NCBI GenBank assembly: GCA_973895155.1
Contig: OZ316896.1
Span: forward strand, 3,906,001-3,970,000
Length of the DNA stretch: 64,000 nucleotides
Source: Marsupella aquatica
Taxonomy: Eukaryota; Marchantiophyta
Direction of reading: 5' to 3'
The notes beneath the pieces are model-generated. The model was not told the DNA's origin and ran no database searches. It was given only the letters and a program-made list of their open reading frames with translations. This document shows positions 1 through 11,554 of this stretch, in pieces. Made by a program: the position numbers and the translations under genes. Position 1 is the stretch's first letter. Each line of letters starts with the position of its first letter.

Positions 1-606
1 AACCTATTATTTAAGATAAACACCTGCATGTATATACTTAGAGTTAACTCAATGCATAGTATTTGTTTGAATGAATGATATTTTTCGTTGAATGATTCTA
101 TATCTTAGAATGAATATTAGTTGGATGGAATATTTGATAGTACGATAATGCCCAGACTAGTATCTGTTCTTCCTCTCCCTAATCCTTTCCTTATTAGAAT
201 TCATGTACTCCAAAAAGAGATAATGCGTCAGCATATGACTTTTCATTTTGGAGAAGCATTTGCAACTGCAATGTTAAATTCAATAGAGCCACTTGTATAC
301 CCTTATGTAGTTTACGGGTTGGATTGGGCTTGCACGATTTTTATCTTGTATTGAGATGGATCTCAACAAACCTCCCTCCGATGAACCTCCTATTTCTTTC
401 TCGTTGGGAGATATTCGTTTTGTAACTCGACCCAAGGTAGCTGCCAAGGAGGCAATAGTTCGTAAGTATGGAGAAAAAGGGTTATGCTGTTGTGCTTTCA
501 TCCATAGAACCATTCCTTGTGGTGTCTGCTACCCAGTCTAGGATAGTAATCATGATCTTAACTTAATTTCTCTCTTGACACTAGCAGCCATAGACCCAAT
601 GCTTCC

Positions 607-1167
607 TCAAGAACCACATTTTCCCCCCAGACAACGGTCCCCCCTCTCATCATCTGCCCTGTATCTCTCATGTGCGATCCTCACTTGACTCTTGATAGGG
701 GTTCGAGCAGTTGCCTGAGAATCTAGCTGGATCTCACAAAAGCTAGGATCATCCCAACCATCGTCTGCTAGTGTTGGGAATGTAGGCAGCAGATCAATCG
801 ATGCCCCATCAAGCTCTCCAACAAAATCTGGCGCTTCAACCTCGGCCATCTCCTCTTGGTCAGGAGCATTGGCCTCAATACTCTCCGGGTACTCTATAAA
901 CCTGGACTCCTTTGTTCCCTGTCCTCCCATGAATTGCCAGCTATGGTTGAAGGCCTGAACTAGTGAATGTGTCAAACGTAGTGCTGTATGCACCTTCTCC
1001 ATCTCCTCTAGATCCTCCATGGCCACCTTCACTACATCAAAGTTCACACTGCATGGAAGGTAGCCTGGATGAGAAATGGCGGATGATTCTGTGAGGTAGA
1101 GGAGACCAAGAGAGGTGAGGGTTAGAGGTGCATTGGGGAATGTCGAATGTGACTCGCATTCGAACAT
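607..1167 (-). CDS. Hypothetical ORF, 186 aa
   Basis: This is an open frame starting at ATG and ending at a TGA-type stop region near 607. The product is not recognised. Its middle and C-terminal half is acidic, with many Glu/Asp residues around positions 75-150, and its N-terminus is Ser/Leu/Thr-rich. There is no signal peptide, no membrane segment and no motif I can name. It lies on the strand opposite the transposon-type remnant at 1531-2511. It could be a real exon, part of an old element, or a chance frame. The main support is its length, which is greater than that of most random frames nearby. Confidence 0.3.
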   Translation of the reverse strand: MFECESHSTFPNAPLTLTSLGLLYLTESSAISHPGYLPCSVNFDVVKVAMEDLEEMEKVHTALRLTHSLVQAFNHSWQFMGGQGTKESRFIEYPESIEANAPDQEEMAEVEAPDFVGELDGASIDLLPTFPTLADDGWDDPSFCEIQLDSQATARTPIKSQVRIAHERYRADDERGDRCLGGKCGS

Positions 1168-1530
1168 GACCCCGATGTTTTTTGAAGGAAATGACCGGGG
1201 AAATGCTTAACCTCGCGGGCTCACCATTTCTTGCAATTTACGTTGTTTTAACGTCTCTTTAACGTTGTTTTAACATCCCATTCACGTCGCTTCCAAACAA
1301 CATTTCCTATGAACACCTTGTCCTAAACGACGTTAAGTTTAGGAACGTCATGCTGTAAGAGGTAACTGACATCGGACGGGGTTTAAGCGGGACGTTAAAT
1401 GTTAGGGTTTCTACAAAAAATGATGTTAATACTAATATTAGGTTGTAATTTGTAGGGTTTTGGGGATGGGTTTTTGTGAGGGGTTTTGTATAGGTTTTTC
1501 TCATATGATAGATGGTTTTATTGGTTGCAG

Positions 1531-2511
1531 GACATGGTGATCTATGACTCTCTGTCCAATGACACAGATGATGGGGATACAATTGTTGGTCATAGATACC
1601 GGCATCATGATAGGGGTAGGGATTATTCTCCTGATAGGAGGAGGGACTATTCCTCAGAAAGGAGGAGGGACTACTCTCCGGAGAGGAGGGACTACTTGCC
1701 TGAGAGGAGGTCGAGACAACGTAGATCCCGACGTCATCGCCATCGACGGAGGGAGGAGGATAGGAGAGATAGGAGCCCCCATCGGCCATATGACGTTCAT
1801 CGTCATCCAGAGCCCCATGGTCACAACTCACCTTCATCTTTGGACGAGGGGTTTGGAGAGGCCATGGCTGCTCTTCATGGGATTGGACCAGTCCGGAAGA
1901 TGCCTTGCCCTTGTAGACGATGCAAGGGTGTTGTATCGATCTCACGAGAGGACTACTGTCGTTAGCCATTTAGGGATGCATGGTCGTCATGTACCACCAA
2001 TACCCGAGGTGAGTTTCCTTCTTATTGCAAAACCATTTTGCTTAACTTTAACTATCACAAGGTTGGAGTACTTTGCCTTCAATCATGAATGCTCAAGTTT
2101 GCTGGCATGCTGAGATTTTCTTGCTTACATGTGGAACAGATTCTGGTTGTGCCGTCACCTCCTAAGGACAGCATGAGAGAGGTTGCATGTCAAGCTCTGA
2201 CTGCACTGGTGCCCCCATCAGCTCTAGATGCCACTTTGAGGGCAATAGACCATGTTTTTGATAGGAGGAGGGTTTCACAGGTGCACCCTATTGAGAGGGG
2301 AGTCGTGGTCAATACCAGACCACGGTCTTTGGAGTCTCGTCCGCCTAGGGCGAGGCCACCACATTGTCCTTTTCTTGATGCATCTATTGCTCGGGCACCG
2401 AGAGAGTTGCATGGGAGAGCCTTGGACATTGTAAAGGAAATTGTTGTGAACGCACTAGCAGGATGTTTGGGATGTTGTCAATACACACGGCAAAATACAT
2501 TTTGTCAATAG
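1531..2511 (+). pseudogene. CACTA-type transposase-associated protein remnant, two exons with a frameshift
   Basis: A TTGCAG acceptor at 1525-1530 opens a first exon (1531-2008). It encodes acidic residues, then about four imperfect RDYSPERR repeats (about 1619-1705), then an Arg/His-rich stretch. Next comes a CPCRRCKG cluster (about 1909-1930), followed in the +1 frame by HLGMHGRH. The C-x-C-x2-C ... H-x4-H layout resembles the transposase-associated domain of plant CACTA/En-Spm proteins; that is a family-level resemblance only. The frame breaks near 1960, between the Cys and His halves. A GTGAGT donor (2009) and an acceptor at 2139 join in phase to a second exon (2140-2511) that is Pro/Arg-rich and unrecognised. 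I read it as a decayed element gene. A sequencing error at the frame break is the alternative. Confidence 0.45.
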
Positions 2512-3419
2512 TTGACAACTTTAATGTAATGTAAGTTGGAATATAAGGTCTGCTAGGCTAATATGATTGCCAGCGCACTAGTTGGATGTTGTCTTAATGT
2601 AATGTTAAGGTTGGTCACTCTCAGTAGGGTCTCCCATGTAGGGTCCACTATATATCCCATCAAGGCATACCTCCGGCCCTTAACAATATATATGATGTTG
2701 AGCATACGGACATAAATTTATAAATTTGTTTGGCCATAAATTTATGGGATGAGCACATAATGTGTCTCACATGTGATATTCCTAGTGTGAGCATTGCTGG
2801 CCTGTTTAATATGACGGTCGGTAGTCTTGTTTCTGGTGTTATGCGAGTCAACGTTTGGTGGACCTTAATCCACACAAAATGGTCACCTTTACCACATACA
2901 TAAAGGGCAGCACCTATGAGGCCGGGGTAGCACATGGCAGCTCGTGGGTTGTGTTTTGGGAATCACCAAGAGCCAGGCCCCGGATTGCACGTCGAGCAAA
3001 CTGACTATTATAGTGCTACATTCCTGCAGTGGAGCCCCACCGCGGATAAGCTTTGCTTTCCGCTCTTCTCGAGCTTCTCACTCCACCATAACAAAGCAGT
3101 ATCCATGCCTTGTGAGGCAAGCTCTTCCCGGGTTTTCTGAATACTCCTTGGATTGTATCCATCAGAGCCGCAGCTCAACATTCTGTTCGGGAAAGCACAC
3201 CCAATTTGCTGCTGACTCTCGCTCAAGGCGAAGGACGGACAGGCGGACAGCATCTATATACAGCTAAAGCCTACATAATAATTATCTGGAGATTCCTTTT
3301 CTACCTTTGAAGGACAGAAACACACGGAAAGTACAGGTCCCGTAAAAGTGAGTACGGTTGTAGACTCAACTGGATCGTGGGTCAACGGATCTGAGTGCCG
3401 AAAAGAGTGATTTCGGAGC

Positions 3420-3427
3420 GAATATGC
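3420..3427. promoter_or_regulatory. P1BS-like site GAATATGC
   Basis: This matches the PHR1-binding consensus GNATATNC and is the most distal of five such sites upstream of the PHT1 coding region. On its own it could be chance. Confidence 0.3.
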
Positions 3428-4326
3428 AGTCATATGTGATCATAGATTCTGATTTGATGCCCACAGAATACCCGGCGTTATCCTGTCTTGATGTTGCGTT
3501 TTTAAAGGGTGGGGAGTGGGGACAGCTTTCGGTGGTAGCTTGGTGAAGGGTGTACCTATTTTATTTCCCAAGTGAAAAGCTGGGCATGGCCCAGGTCACC
3601 AAGAATTGGCTAACCGGTAGCTCGATCCGTGATTGAGAGCTTGATGTCTGAATATGATTGGTTTCCACTATTATACTGCCGCCTTTGGCCCACTGTGCAA
3701 ATGTAAACCCGAACGCTCGTTTCAAGTTGATTGATCACGAATAAAACTAAGATTGAAGCGAATGTCGGATAAGATTTAGGGGAACCGACATCTTATCAGG
3801 ATGATGTGGAATGGCGAACTCCACTGAACATGACGTAGCTTCGTTGGGAACGTAAACTGAGATTTCGATTCCAATTTCGCAAGGATCTGTACTCAGAAAG
3901 ACGAAATGTGACAGGTACAAGCAAGTACTCACTCAATCCAAACTTTTAAACCGAATTCTTTGGAAAAGCCGAAGAAAGTTAGAAGGGCTTGTTGATTGCA
4001 CTGTTCAGACGAATGATGGACTGTCATGTGATCCCACCGAACACGCGAGTAATACACAGTGCATACTATGGGTAGAACTGAATAGTTACATAGTCGAGAA
4101 GCAAAAATTGCAGGCGACAAAATACGATTGACTAAAAACGGCGGATATGAACGTTTAGTGTTAGCACACGCGCAGGGCGCATCATTCGTATAAACTAGAA
4201 AGGCACGCCACCTGAAGCTATCCAGGATCACTATTCACTACAGACTGGAAACGGAAAGTGGCTCACAAGTGGCCGTTCAGAACATTGGAAACACACTTGG
4301 CGAACAGCGGACGAAACCACAAAACA

Positions 4327-4334
4327 GCATATTC
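4327..4334. promoter_or_regulatory. P1BS-like site GCATATTC
   Basis: This matches GNATATNC exactly and lies about 375 bp upstream of the TATA-like box of PHT1, 125 bp from a second site at 4452. PHR1-type MYB-CC factors bind this motif in phosphate-starvation promoters. Confidence 0.55.
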
Positions 4335-4451
4335 ACCGTCAAATCGCCGAAAAGGCAACCGAGAGAAACAAACTCGCTTTCCCTGCGCAAATCCGATCTA
4401 AAATAAGATGGGAAATTCCGTGTTGGGAGGAGACCGCTTAGTACATTCCTC

Positions 4452-4459
4452 GGATATCC
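4452..4459. promoter_or_regulatory. P1BS-like site GGATATCC
   Basis: This is an exact GNATATNC match and a perfect palindrome, about 250 bp upstream of the PHT1 TATA-like box. Its position and its pairing with the 4327 site make it the best candidate for phosphate-starvation control. Confidence 0.6.
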
Positions 4460-4703
4460 TTTCGATACCTGCGCTTGCCCTCTGGCTGGCTGCAACAGTC
4501 TACCATTCTGCCCCCACAAAACTCGGAGCAACGCCATAGCTGTCGATCCCCCGAGTCAGCACAGAGCACACCTTGATAGACCCCGTGTACCGTTACACAC
4601 ACTGGCTTTACCATTACAGCTGCTCATTGACACCCCCTAAATTCCACGGTACAGGTGTACGAAGGGGAAGGATAGCGTCCCGAGGTTATGCGCCCGCTAT
4701 CGC

Positions 4704-4711
4704 TATTTAAG
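4704..4711 (+). promoter_or_regulatory. TATA-like box of PHT1 (TATTTAAG)
   Basis: TATTTAAG lies about 215 bp before a strong GTGAGT splice donor at 4919 and about 620 bp before the PHT1 start codon. The NPC gene has a TATTTAAA box at a similar place relative to its own ATG. Transcription would start near 4735. Confidence 0.5.
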
Positions 4712-4918
4712 CTCGTAGAACAGCAACTCAATCGCCCTTCCTCGAGAGAGATCCTCAGGAGTGCTGAGTGAGCTGGAGTCCGAACGTGAAGCTCGAGAGC
4801 TCTCGCCCTCTCTCTCTTCTGTTCCCGTCTCTCCTGTGCCTAGACAGTCGTACGTAGAAACGTAGACTGATCCATTTGACTATTTAAGAATATTCAAAGC
4901 GAGACATCGATCCAGCAG

Positions 4919-5244
4919 GTGAGTTCGCTGCTGCTGAGATTTGGGTTTGAAGGTTTCTGTTGTGGAGATCGACGAATTTTAAAAGGTTTTGCGCTGCGGA
5001 GCTGTAGGTACGGGAAATCGTGGGCTATCAATCACGAATATACCGCTTGACCGAATTTGAGGACCAGGATCAAGAGCTGGTCTTCTTCGGTTGTTGTATC
5101 TGGTGGAGAGTGACGCCAGTGTGACTCAGCGTCGAACCAGCCCGCCCACGAGCTTTAAAGCTAGAGCTCAATAGGCCGTATTGGACTGGATCTCAGTTAC
5201 ATTGAAGTGGAATCCGTTCTTCGGAACCTCTTTTTTGAATTCAG
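4919..5244 (+). other. Probable 5'-UTR intron of PHT1
   Basis: The donor is CAG/GTGAGT at 4919. The acceptor at 5243-5244 has a pyrimidine run just before TTCAG. The intron would be 326 bp and end 82 bp before the ATG. It contains a P1BS-like site, GAATATAC (5036-5043), and another, GAATATTC, lies just upstream in the leader (4888-4895). The truncated PHT1 copy at 18.8 kb retains the 3' half of this sequence, so that copy arose from DNA and not from a spliced mRNA. Confidence 0.5.
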
Positions 5245-5326
5245 TAGAGATTCAAAGTTCTTTGGGCGAGGCCACAGAGAGTGCTCCGAAGGTTAGAGTT
5301 TGAGCAAATTCTGAGAGGTCACAAAG

Positions 5327-7033
5327 ATGTCGCTCACGGGGGGGAATCCGGTGCTTAAGGCACTGGATAAGGCGAAGACGCAGACGTATCATTTCAAGGC
5401 GATTGTGATCGCCGGTATGGGCTTTTTCACCGACGCTTACGATCTGTTCGTGATTTCCATCCTCACCAAGCTTCTCGGTCGTCTCTACTATTTCGACCCT
5501 TCCACTCCCGAGGTAGTAGGGGCTCTTCCCGTCAACGTCAATGCCGCAGTGGTTGGTGTGGCGCTGTGCGGGACTCTTGCCGGTCAGCTCTTCTTCGGGT
5601 GGGCTGGCGATAGATATGGACGGAAGAAGATGTATGGAATTACATTGGCGCTCATGGTGGTCGCTTCCCTCGGTCAAGGTCTGTCGATGGGGAGCTCCGC
5701 CACTGGCGTGCTAGCCACCCTCTGCTTCTTCCGATTCTGGCTCGGTTTCGGCATAGGCGGAGACTATCCTTTGTCAGCCACAATTATGAGTGAGTACTCC
5801 AACACGAAGACTCGAGGTGCCTTCGTTGCTTCTGTGTTCGCCATGCAGGGAGTTGGAATTCTCACAGGAGCTGCGGTGTCTATCATATTCGCTTCCATCT
5901 TCAAGTCCGCCTTCCCCAGTCCACCGTGGAATGCCCCTGGCCCCGTTTTGACAGCCACGGGAGGTCATATCCTGGGGAATGCCTCCACTGTACGGCAGGC
6001 CGACTGGGTGTGGAGGCTGACGCTCATGTTTGGATCTGTTCCGGCTGCCCTGACCTACTACTCGCGATCGAAAATGCCAGAAACAGCTCGCTACACCGCC
6101 TTGATCGAGAAGGACCAGCAGCGAGCTGCCAAGGATATGGGGAGGGTTCTCCATACCCAATTCGACACTAATCCTGAGGTTGCGGAGGCCGTGACAGCAA
6201 CCAAAGTCAAGGACTACAAATTGTTCAGCAGGAAGTTCGCTCGACGCCACGGGTGGGAGTTAGTCGGAACTTGTATGACATGGTTTCTGCTGGACATCTC
6301 CTTCTACAGCCAGAACTTGTTTCAGTCAAATCTGTTCACTGCTGTGGGATGGCTTCCAGGTGCGACGTCCATGAGCGCTCTGCAGGAAGTCTACAGAATT
6401 GCCCGTGCTCAAGCTTTGATTGCTCTCCTTTCAACTGTTCCTGGGTATTGGTTCACCGTGGCCTTCGTTGACTGTATCGGACGGAAACCCATTCAGCTGA
6501 TGGGGTTCGCCATGATGAGTATCTTCATGTACATCCTGGCATTCGACTTCTACAATCTGAGAGGAGGCACCATCAAGGGAGACAGTACCCATTTTACGCA
6601 CGGAAATCATCTCGCTTTCATCTTCCTCTATGCTTTCACGTTCTTCTTCGCCAATTTCGGACCCAATGCCACCACCTTCATCGTGCCCGCCGAACTCTTC
6701 CCCGCCAGATTGCGCTCAACTTGCCACGGAATTTCATCTGCTGCAGGAAAGGCAGGCGCCATTGTGGGTTCTTTCGGTTTCCTTTATGCAAGCCAGGACT
6801 CGCACCAAGCTGCCGTGATGAAAGGTTACACGAAGGGTATTGGATACAAGTATTCTCTACTGCTTCTGGCCATCTGCTCCACTGCGGGATTTTTCTTCAC
6901 CTTTTTAATTCCGGAGACGAAGGGACGGTCATTGGAAGACCTGTCAGGCGAGGACGAGGATCAGCGCGACGCAGACGATGCTGCAGCTGGCAAAATAGCG
7001 GATTCCAGCAAAGTCGATGGTCCTTACGTTTAG
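5327..7033 (+). CDS. PHT1: PHT1-family high-affinity H+/phosphate symporter, 568 aa
   Basis: This is a complete single-exon gene for a major-facilitator phosphate transporter of the plasma membrane, which imports inorganic phosphate with protons. The N-terminus has the family hallmark FFTDAYDLF (residues 33-41; Asp36 and Asp39). The first cytoplasmic loop has GDRYGRKK (about 94-101). The PHT1 signature [10 protein letters not shown] lies near residues 143-152. A long central loop (about 195-300) separates the two six-helix bundles. The second half has the conserved [13 protein letters not shown] segment and ends with PETKGRSLE. The last 35 residues are acidic and extend the protein beyond the usual 520-540 aa. 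ATG 5327 starts the conserved N-terminus and has no competitor. Five P1BS-like sites lie within 1.9 kb upstream, pointing to phosphate-starvation induction. Partial copies lie at 15.9 and 18.8 kb. Confidence 0.95.
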   Translation: MSLTGGNPVLKALDKAKTQTYHFKAIVIAGMGFFTDAYDLFVISILTKLLGRLYYFDPSTPEVVGALPVNVNAAVVGVALCGTLAGQLFFGWAGDRYGRKKMYGITLALMVVASLGQGLSMGSSATGVLATLCFFRFWLGFGIGGDYPLSATIMSEYSNTKTRGAFVASVFAMQGVGILTGAAVSIIFASIFKSAFPSPPWNAPGPVLTATGGHILGNASTVRQADWVWRLTLMFGSVPAALTYYSRSKMPETARYTALIEKDQQRAAKDMGRVLHTQFDTNPEVAEAVTATKVKDYKLFSRKFARRHGWELVGTCMTWFLLDISFYSQNLFQSNLFTAVGWLPGATSMSALQEVYRIARAQALIALLSTVPGYWFTVAFVDCIGRKPIQLMGFAMMSIFMYILAFDFYNLRGGTIKGDSTHFTHGNHLAFIFLYAFTFFFANFGPNATTFIVPAELFPARLRSTCHGISSAAGKAGAIVGSFGFLYASQDSHQAAVMKGYTKGIGYKYSLLLLAICSTAGFFFTFLIPETKGRSLEDLSGEDEDQRDADDAAAGKIADSSKVDGPYV

Positions 7034-7428
7034 ACAATCATCATTCTCCACGATGAATTCATATCTTCGTTCTGTCAACGACTCAGATTCAACAGGTTCT
7101 ATCGAGAAATAGCTTGACTTGAGACGCCTTGATCATATTCACAGCCACAATGATTATGGCACGTGTTCGTTAGCCATCTGTGATCTCAGACAACCATGTA
7201 CGTCGTACGTTGTGCACGAGTCTTCTCAGACAGTCACCTAAGAAGCTCCTCAATACTCTTGTCCAGTGGACCTTTGATTTGATGAGTTTCTGTTGATAAA
7301 TTTTGAATCCTCTTATTAATGTCAGTACTCACAGTTTTGAACGAGGGTTCTTCCGCCTACAATAATACCTTCCACATATTTTGGATTTTGTGCGAGTTGG
7401 CAGCTGAGTGCTGGAGTACGGACTGTAG

Positions 7429-8408
7429 ATGACTACAGGCACAGGAGCACTGAACAGAGTAGAATGGTTTCAAGTATGTTCGGAGCACTGTGAAAAGCAA
7501 GCAGCTAGCCCAGGGCGAGTAACATCATTTGGTTACAGACATTCAAAGAAAATTGGTCTATTACACGAGGAGCAAGAAATCACCAGAGCGGTGATGCCAA
7601 TGACTTGGCTCCTGTTTTTAGGAATGATTGTGGTGTTTAAGGTGGGTAAAAATTAATTCAAAAGTTTTCACCTTGTCTCAAACCATATTTAACTGTTTTT
7701 GCTCGACTGTTTGGATGCTACGGCCTTTGAATTGCAACATGATGCCCAAAACGTAATTGAACAAGTATCGTTTGGCCATGAAGTGTTGTCAACAGGGGGC
7801 ATTGGTTCTGGATTTTATTCGACACAATTGCAGGCACCAGTGAACAATTGAGTGCCAGAGTGTCTACTTGTTTTTCAGAACTGTACCGAAGGAGCTTGTG
7901 TGCCAATTATCTTGTAGAATCAATCTCATGCACCCCGTTCTGACGGAACTGTTTACAATCTGGCGCGTATTGAAGAGCTTAGCAGAGTTTTGTTTTTGGC
8001 CTTAGAAAATTATTCACGGATAGACACGCACCCAGAAGTAATAAATATTGTCGGTTGAAATTTGCAGTTTTGCTCACAGCAATAGGTTTCGAAACTATTG
8101 AGATTTGAAGACGTACCCGGGAACTTCGGTACGAAGAGGAGACGGAACGACTGGAATAAATGCTTGCACAACAGCATAAACTACGCTAATCCGTGGCTTG
8201 CGGATGGGAGATCGAGCAACTACTGTACATTCGTATGTACCGCAACATTCTTCGAGATTTGCAGTGGTTCTATTCCCATCGATTGGATGGTTTGCAGTCG
8301 GAATTGGTCACTGTCCTCTACGCAAGCTCCCACTCTGCTGCAAAAGCTAATGATCAGATGTTTGATCATTTGCAAAGTGATGAAAGTCCATCTGATCTCC
8401 TATATTAG
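7429..8408 (+). pseudogene. Possible decayed or multi-exon gene, product unknown
   Basis: Several plausible coding stretches follow one another in different frames. 7429-7640 encodes about 70 residues ending in a hydrophobic run (WLLFLGMIVVF) at an AAG/GTGGGT donor. About 7707-7850 reads as a helical stretch (AFELQHDAQNVIEQVSFG). About 7832-7960 gives STCFSELYRRSLC. About 7943-8057 gives NLARIEELSRVLFLALENY. 8193-8408 gives LLYIRMYRNILRDLQWFY and ends at TAG. Amphipathic, Leu-rich composition in successive blocks is unusual for chance frames. The frame changes could be introns or damage. I do not recognise the family. Confidence 0.3.
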
Positions 8409-9276
8409 TGGCTCGCCAGAGAAGTAGGATTTTCAGCCTGTACTTCCTTAGAGTGACGTTTCCGTGTTGACTGTTCCAAATATGAGGCGCTACTATAAAT
8501 AATCTCCCAAATATCAGGAATGATCGTTCTTCACCGTACAAATGAATAGGCTGTTGACACAGTGAATGGCCAGATACCGAAACGAAGTGTGTATATCTCT
8601 GGGAATAGATTACTACCGACGAAATAAAAGTAGGCTAACAGTGAAAATCACCTGAAGTACTACAAGACCACATGATTTCCGTTTACTGTCGATTGCCCAA
8701 GTTATGAAGGTTGGGAAAAGCTAGTCTAGCTGTCACTTAACAATCACTGCATGGTTTTGCAGTCACCTACAGTACCTCCGAAATTATATGTGAGATGAGG
8801 AACAAGTCAAGATACTCAGTGAAAGCAAGATGTAAAATCAGGATCATGTCGATCATATGTATAAAACTAGAAACTAAGGAGGAGCCTCCGGTCTGACACC
8901 AAAGAGGCCAATCAATAAATAGCTCTTAAACCCACGAGACTTATTGGAGGATTTGTCTCAGAAAGAAGGTGGACGAAACATCCAACAGAAGCAATAGACA
9001 TATCCTGAGAGCTGGATTCATGCACTCCCCGTCCGAGTACCTCTACAAGCAGCATTCAGCATTTAAAAGCAGACTTGTAGTAGATTTTTTAGACTTTCTT
9101 TTTTAGAGAGAAATCTAGACTGTGGGAAGATGCTGGTAGCGAGATAATATTATCCATCGCTAAAATACCTATCCAGAAAATTTGAAATGTACATGTTCAA
9201 ATTGGGATGGTAGAACTAACAAGTGGTTCTAAGCGATCATTCTAAGCGAAGTGGTGTGTCAGAGTAAGGCTCACTT

Positions 9277-9729
9277 CTACAGTCTCGAGTCCCATAAATC
9301 CCTTTCATCTGGACTGTCAAGCTCTTTGTTAGGGTGATCGAAGACCGCAGTAGAGCAGCTACTGCCTCCTAGGCAGTCGTTGTCATTGTGAAACTTTACA
9401 ACATTCTTTGGTTCATCACAGAAGTCGACTTCAGCGAGCAAAACTTCGGTCTTATATGAGTCAGATTGGCCAATGGATGGTGAGAGAAGATGACTTGTAC
9501 CTCTCACTGGACTGCTATTGAACATGCCACTTTCAACAGAAGACTCGAGATTTGAAAAGTCTTTGAAGGAGAGAAATCCAATCAGGCTGCTTCGTGCTTG
9601 AGTAAGAGATGTAGTACCAGCAATGCCGGAATGGACAACAGATAAGGGCTCATTTTTTTGCCATGGAAAGACAAATCCAACACATGGCGAGTGAATCCTG
9701 ACATTTCTAGTACAAGCTAAGAGTGACAA
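9277..9729 (-). CDS. Hypothetical exon, up to 150 aa
   Basis: An open frame with balanced composition that ends at a stop near 9277. An acceptor-like sequence (TGTACTAG) lies just inside its 5' end on the minus strand, so it could be the last exon of a gene. It is Ser-rich with an acidic C-terminal half. No family is recognised and no upstream exon could be joined with confidence. Confidence 0.22.
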   Translation of the reverse strand: MSLLACTRNVRIHSPCVGFVFPWQKNEPLSVVHSGIAGTTSLTQARSSLIGFLSFKDFSNLESSVESGMFNSSPVRGTSHLLSPSIGQSDSYKTEVLLAEVDFCDEPKNVVKFHNDNDCLGGSSCSTAVFDHPNKELDSPDERDLWDSRL

Positions 9730-10496
9730 CGTTCGAATACATCAAAGTTTAAAGGGGTTCTATGGGGCTGGACTGTCTCCTGGACCCCTGGAGTTAACTC
9801 CCAGACTGAAATGCAGCTACTTACAAACGTGCATTACAAGAAAGTTTCTTGGGCATATATAAACAAAGGGTTATAATTGTCACTTTAAGTTCTCCAATGC
9901 CTGTTTTTGAATGATCCCAGAGACTACAGCAAGTTAATTTCTGCTAAAGTGTCCTTAGACGAGTTCATGGAGGTCAAAAACCTACGAACAGAATAGTTCC
10001 GACGAAACCATTTACACGTTACGAGAAAAATTAGAACCATCGAACACACCCGCAAATAAATTCAGATTACAACCTGATTCTGTAACCTTTGATAGTAAAA
10101 GGCTGACTGTCTGACTATCTCCGCCGAAAGAAGCCAGGGATAAAACTCCGTCGAACTTCTATCGAAGGCCATTCCGAGTTCTCAACTCATTCCGATTGCG
10201 AGTCTTGTTACAACTCGGAGAACTGCGAGGTTCTTATTGAGGGAACTGAAACCACAACTCTACCAGAGCATATGCATTACAAATAACATGTACGAAAGCT
10301 ACAAATACCATGTACGAAAGCCCGTTGACAGTTTTTCACCAAGAAGTAGCAATGAAAGGTTTTGCCAATAAACTAAGATAGAACCGTACGTAGGAGACTA
10401 CAGGCAGCATGAAACTGCCTGAGTGTAAGAGGCATGCTCAAATTAGCCCATGCTCAAATAAGCCATGTTAGTGCCCAGCACAACTTCCTAGGACGG

Positions 10497-10751
10497 CTAA
10501 ACTTTACTAGCAGGTCCACGAAGCTCAACTGGACAGCTCGATGAAAGGCACACATTCAATCTGACATGGAAAAAAATTTCTGCAATACATATCCCCAATC
10601 CCGACGAAATGGGTGCCAACTCAATTTCTTCACTAGTCCCTTGTCCACAGTGAGCTCTAGTCGTCCATGCCCCTAGAAATCGGACTACAAATCCTGCACA
10701 TGCAATTCCAGCAGCCGTACGAGAATAGATATATGGAACGTTGGTACCCAT
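10497..10751 (-). CDS. Hypothetical short ORF, 84 aa
   Basis: An ATG-started frame with hydrophobic stretches around residues 13-27 and 48-60. An acceptor-like TTGCAG lies in the middle of the frame (near 10586). Function unknown; it may be a chance frame or an exon upstream of 9277-9729. Confidence 0.15.
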   Translation of the reverse strand: MGTNVPYIYSRTAAGIACAGFVVRFLGAWTTRAHCGQGTSEEIELAPISSGLGICIAEIFFHVRLNVCLSSSCPVELRGPASKV

Positions 10752-10827
10752 CCATCTAGAAATCGTACATTATATAGATTGCCCTAGCCACTTCAATTAC
10801 CGTTAGACTATGATTGAGGATATGAGG

Positions 10828-11385
10828 GAGCTATGTAACAGATAGGCTACGCTTCTACCATAGTGTCCCTGATGACATTAAATCATTCTAATTTGACTCG
10901 AGCAGCCAAGAAATTGAATCATTCTACTTTGACTTGACCACGCCAAGGGACTGCTCCTCCATATACGATTTTTCATTATATCTCAAGCAAACGTACAGCA
11001 TTCCTCACTCTTTGATTGAAATCTGTGACATGCCTGACTGTGCAAATCAGTCACTGTATGGGGAGCCAGATACATATGACACCAGTAGGCTCCATTCTTG
11101 GCTCCACTCGGGTGTCACAGGCGAATTCCTCGGGTTCACGTAGGAGCCAACATTTGGCTGCATCAAATCTTGTTAAGAGTCTAACCATCCATCATAACCA
11201 AACACTCCATCCTTGCACTTCAGGTGATCAGCAACCGAAACTATCACAGAACTGTTAGTTGATCATGCTCGAGGATTATCAAGACAAACTGCACTAGGGG
11301 CCAGACCACCAACGCTACCGACTTTGTCAAACTTTACCTCAGAATGTTTTCCAAGTGATAAGTGAGGTCTTGATGTACAATATGT
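10828..11385 (+). repeat. Inverted duplication A, left copy
   Basis: This segment recurs in reverse complement at about 15325-15881. Matching landmarks include GAGCTATGTAACAG at the start, a shared segment around the CTCGAGGATTATCAAGACAA block, and CATCAAGACCTCAC at the far end. Small insertions and substitutions separate the copies, so the duplication is not recent. Confidence 0.75.
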
Positions 11386-11554
11386 GATGATCTTAGTGCT
11401 CATCAGAAATTGAGCAAATGATTTTTAACAAGTCTCAAACTTTGTCAGGTAATAGATTGGACTCCCGATTGGACTCCAGTTCAGAACATGCTTATAAAAA
11501 TAACATCCTGATAAAATTTGAGATGAAGGACAGGTATTGGACTCCGGGGATTAT

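Larger units (their letters stand above)
8640..10800. other. Mostly non-coding, no feature recognised apart from two weak ORFs
   Basis: Apart from the two weak minus-strand frames listed separately, I see no gene, RNA gene or clear repeat here. Confidence 0.4.

Noticed and set aside
356-461. Short frame MDLNKPPSDEPP... ending at a GTAAGT donor
   Set aside because: It looks like a first exon, but its phase does not join the acceptor at 1530 and no other partner was found.
2944-3267. Overlapping ORFs between the element remnant and the PHT1 promoter
   Set aside because: Short frames on both strands with no motif, lying in what behaves as upstream non-coding DNA.
5774-6250. 158-aa and other ORFs antisense to PHT1
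   Set aside because: Shadow frames of the PHT1 coding sequence; the same shadow appears at the 16.1-kb fragment.
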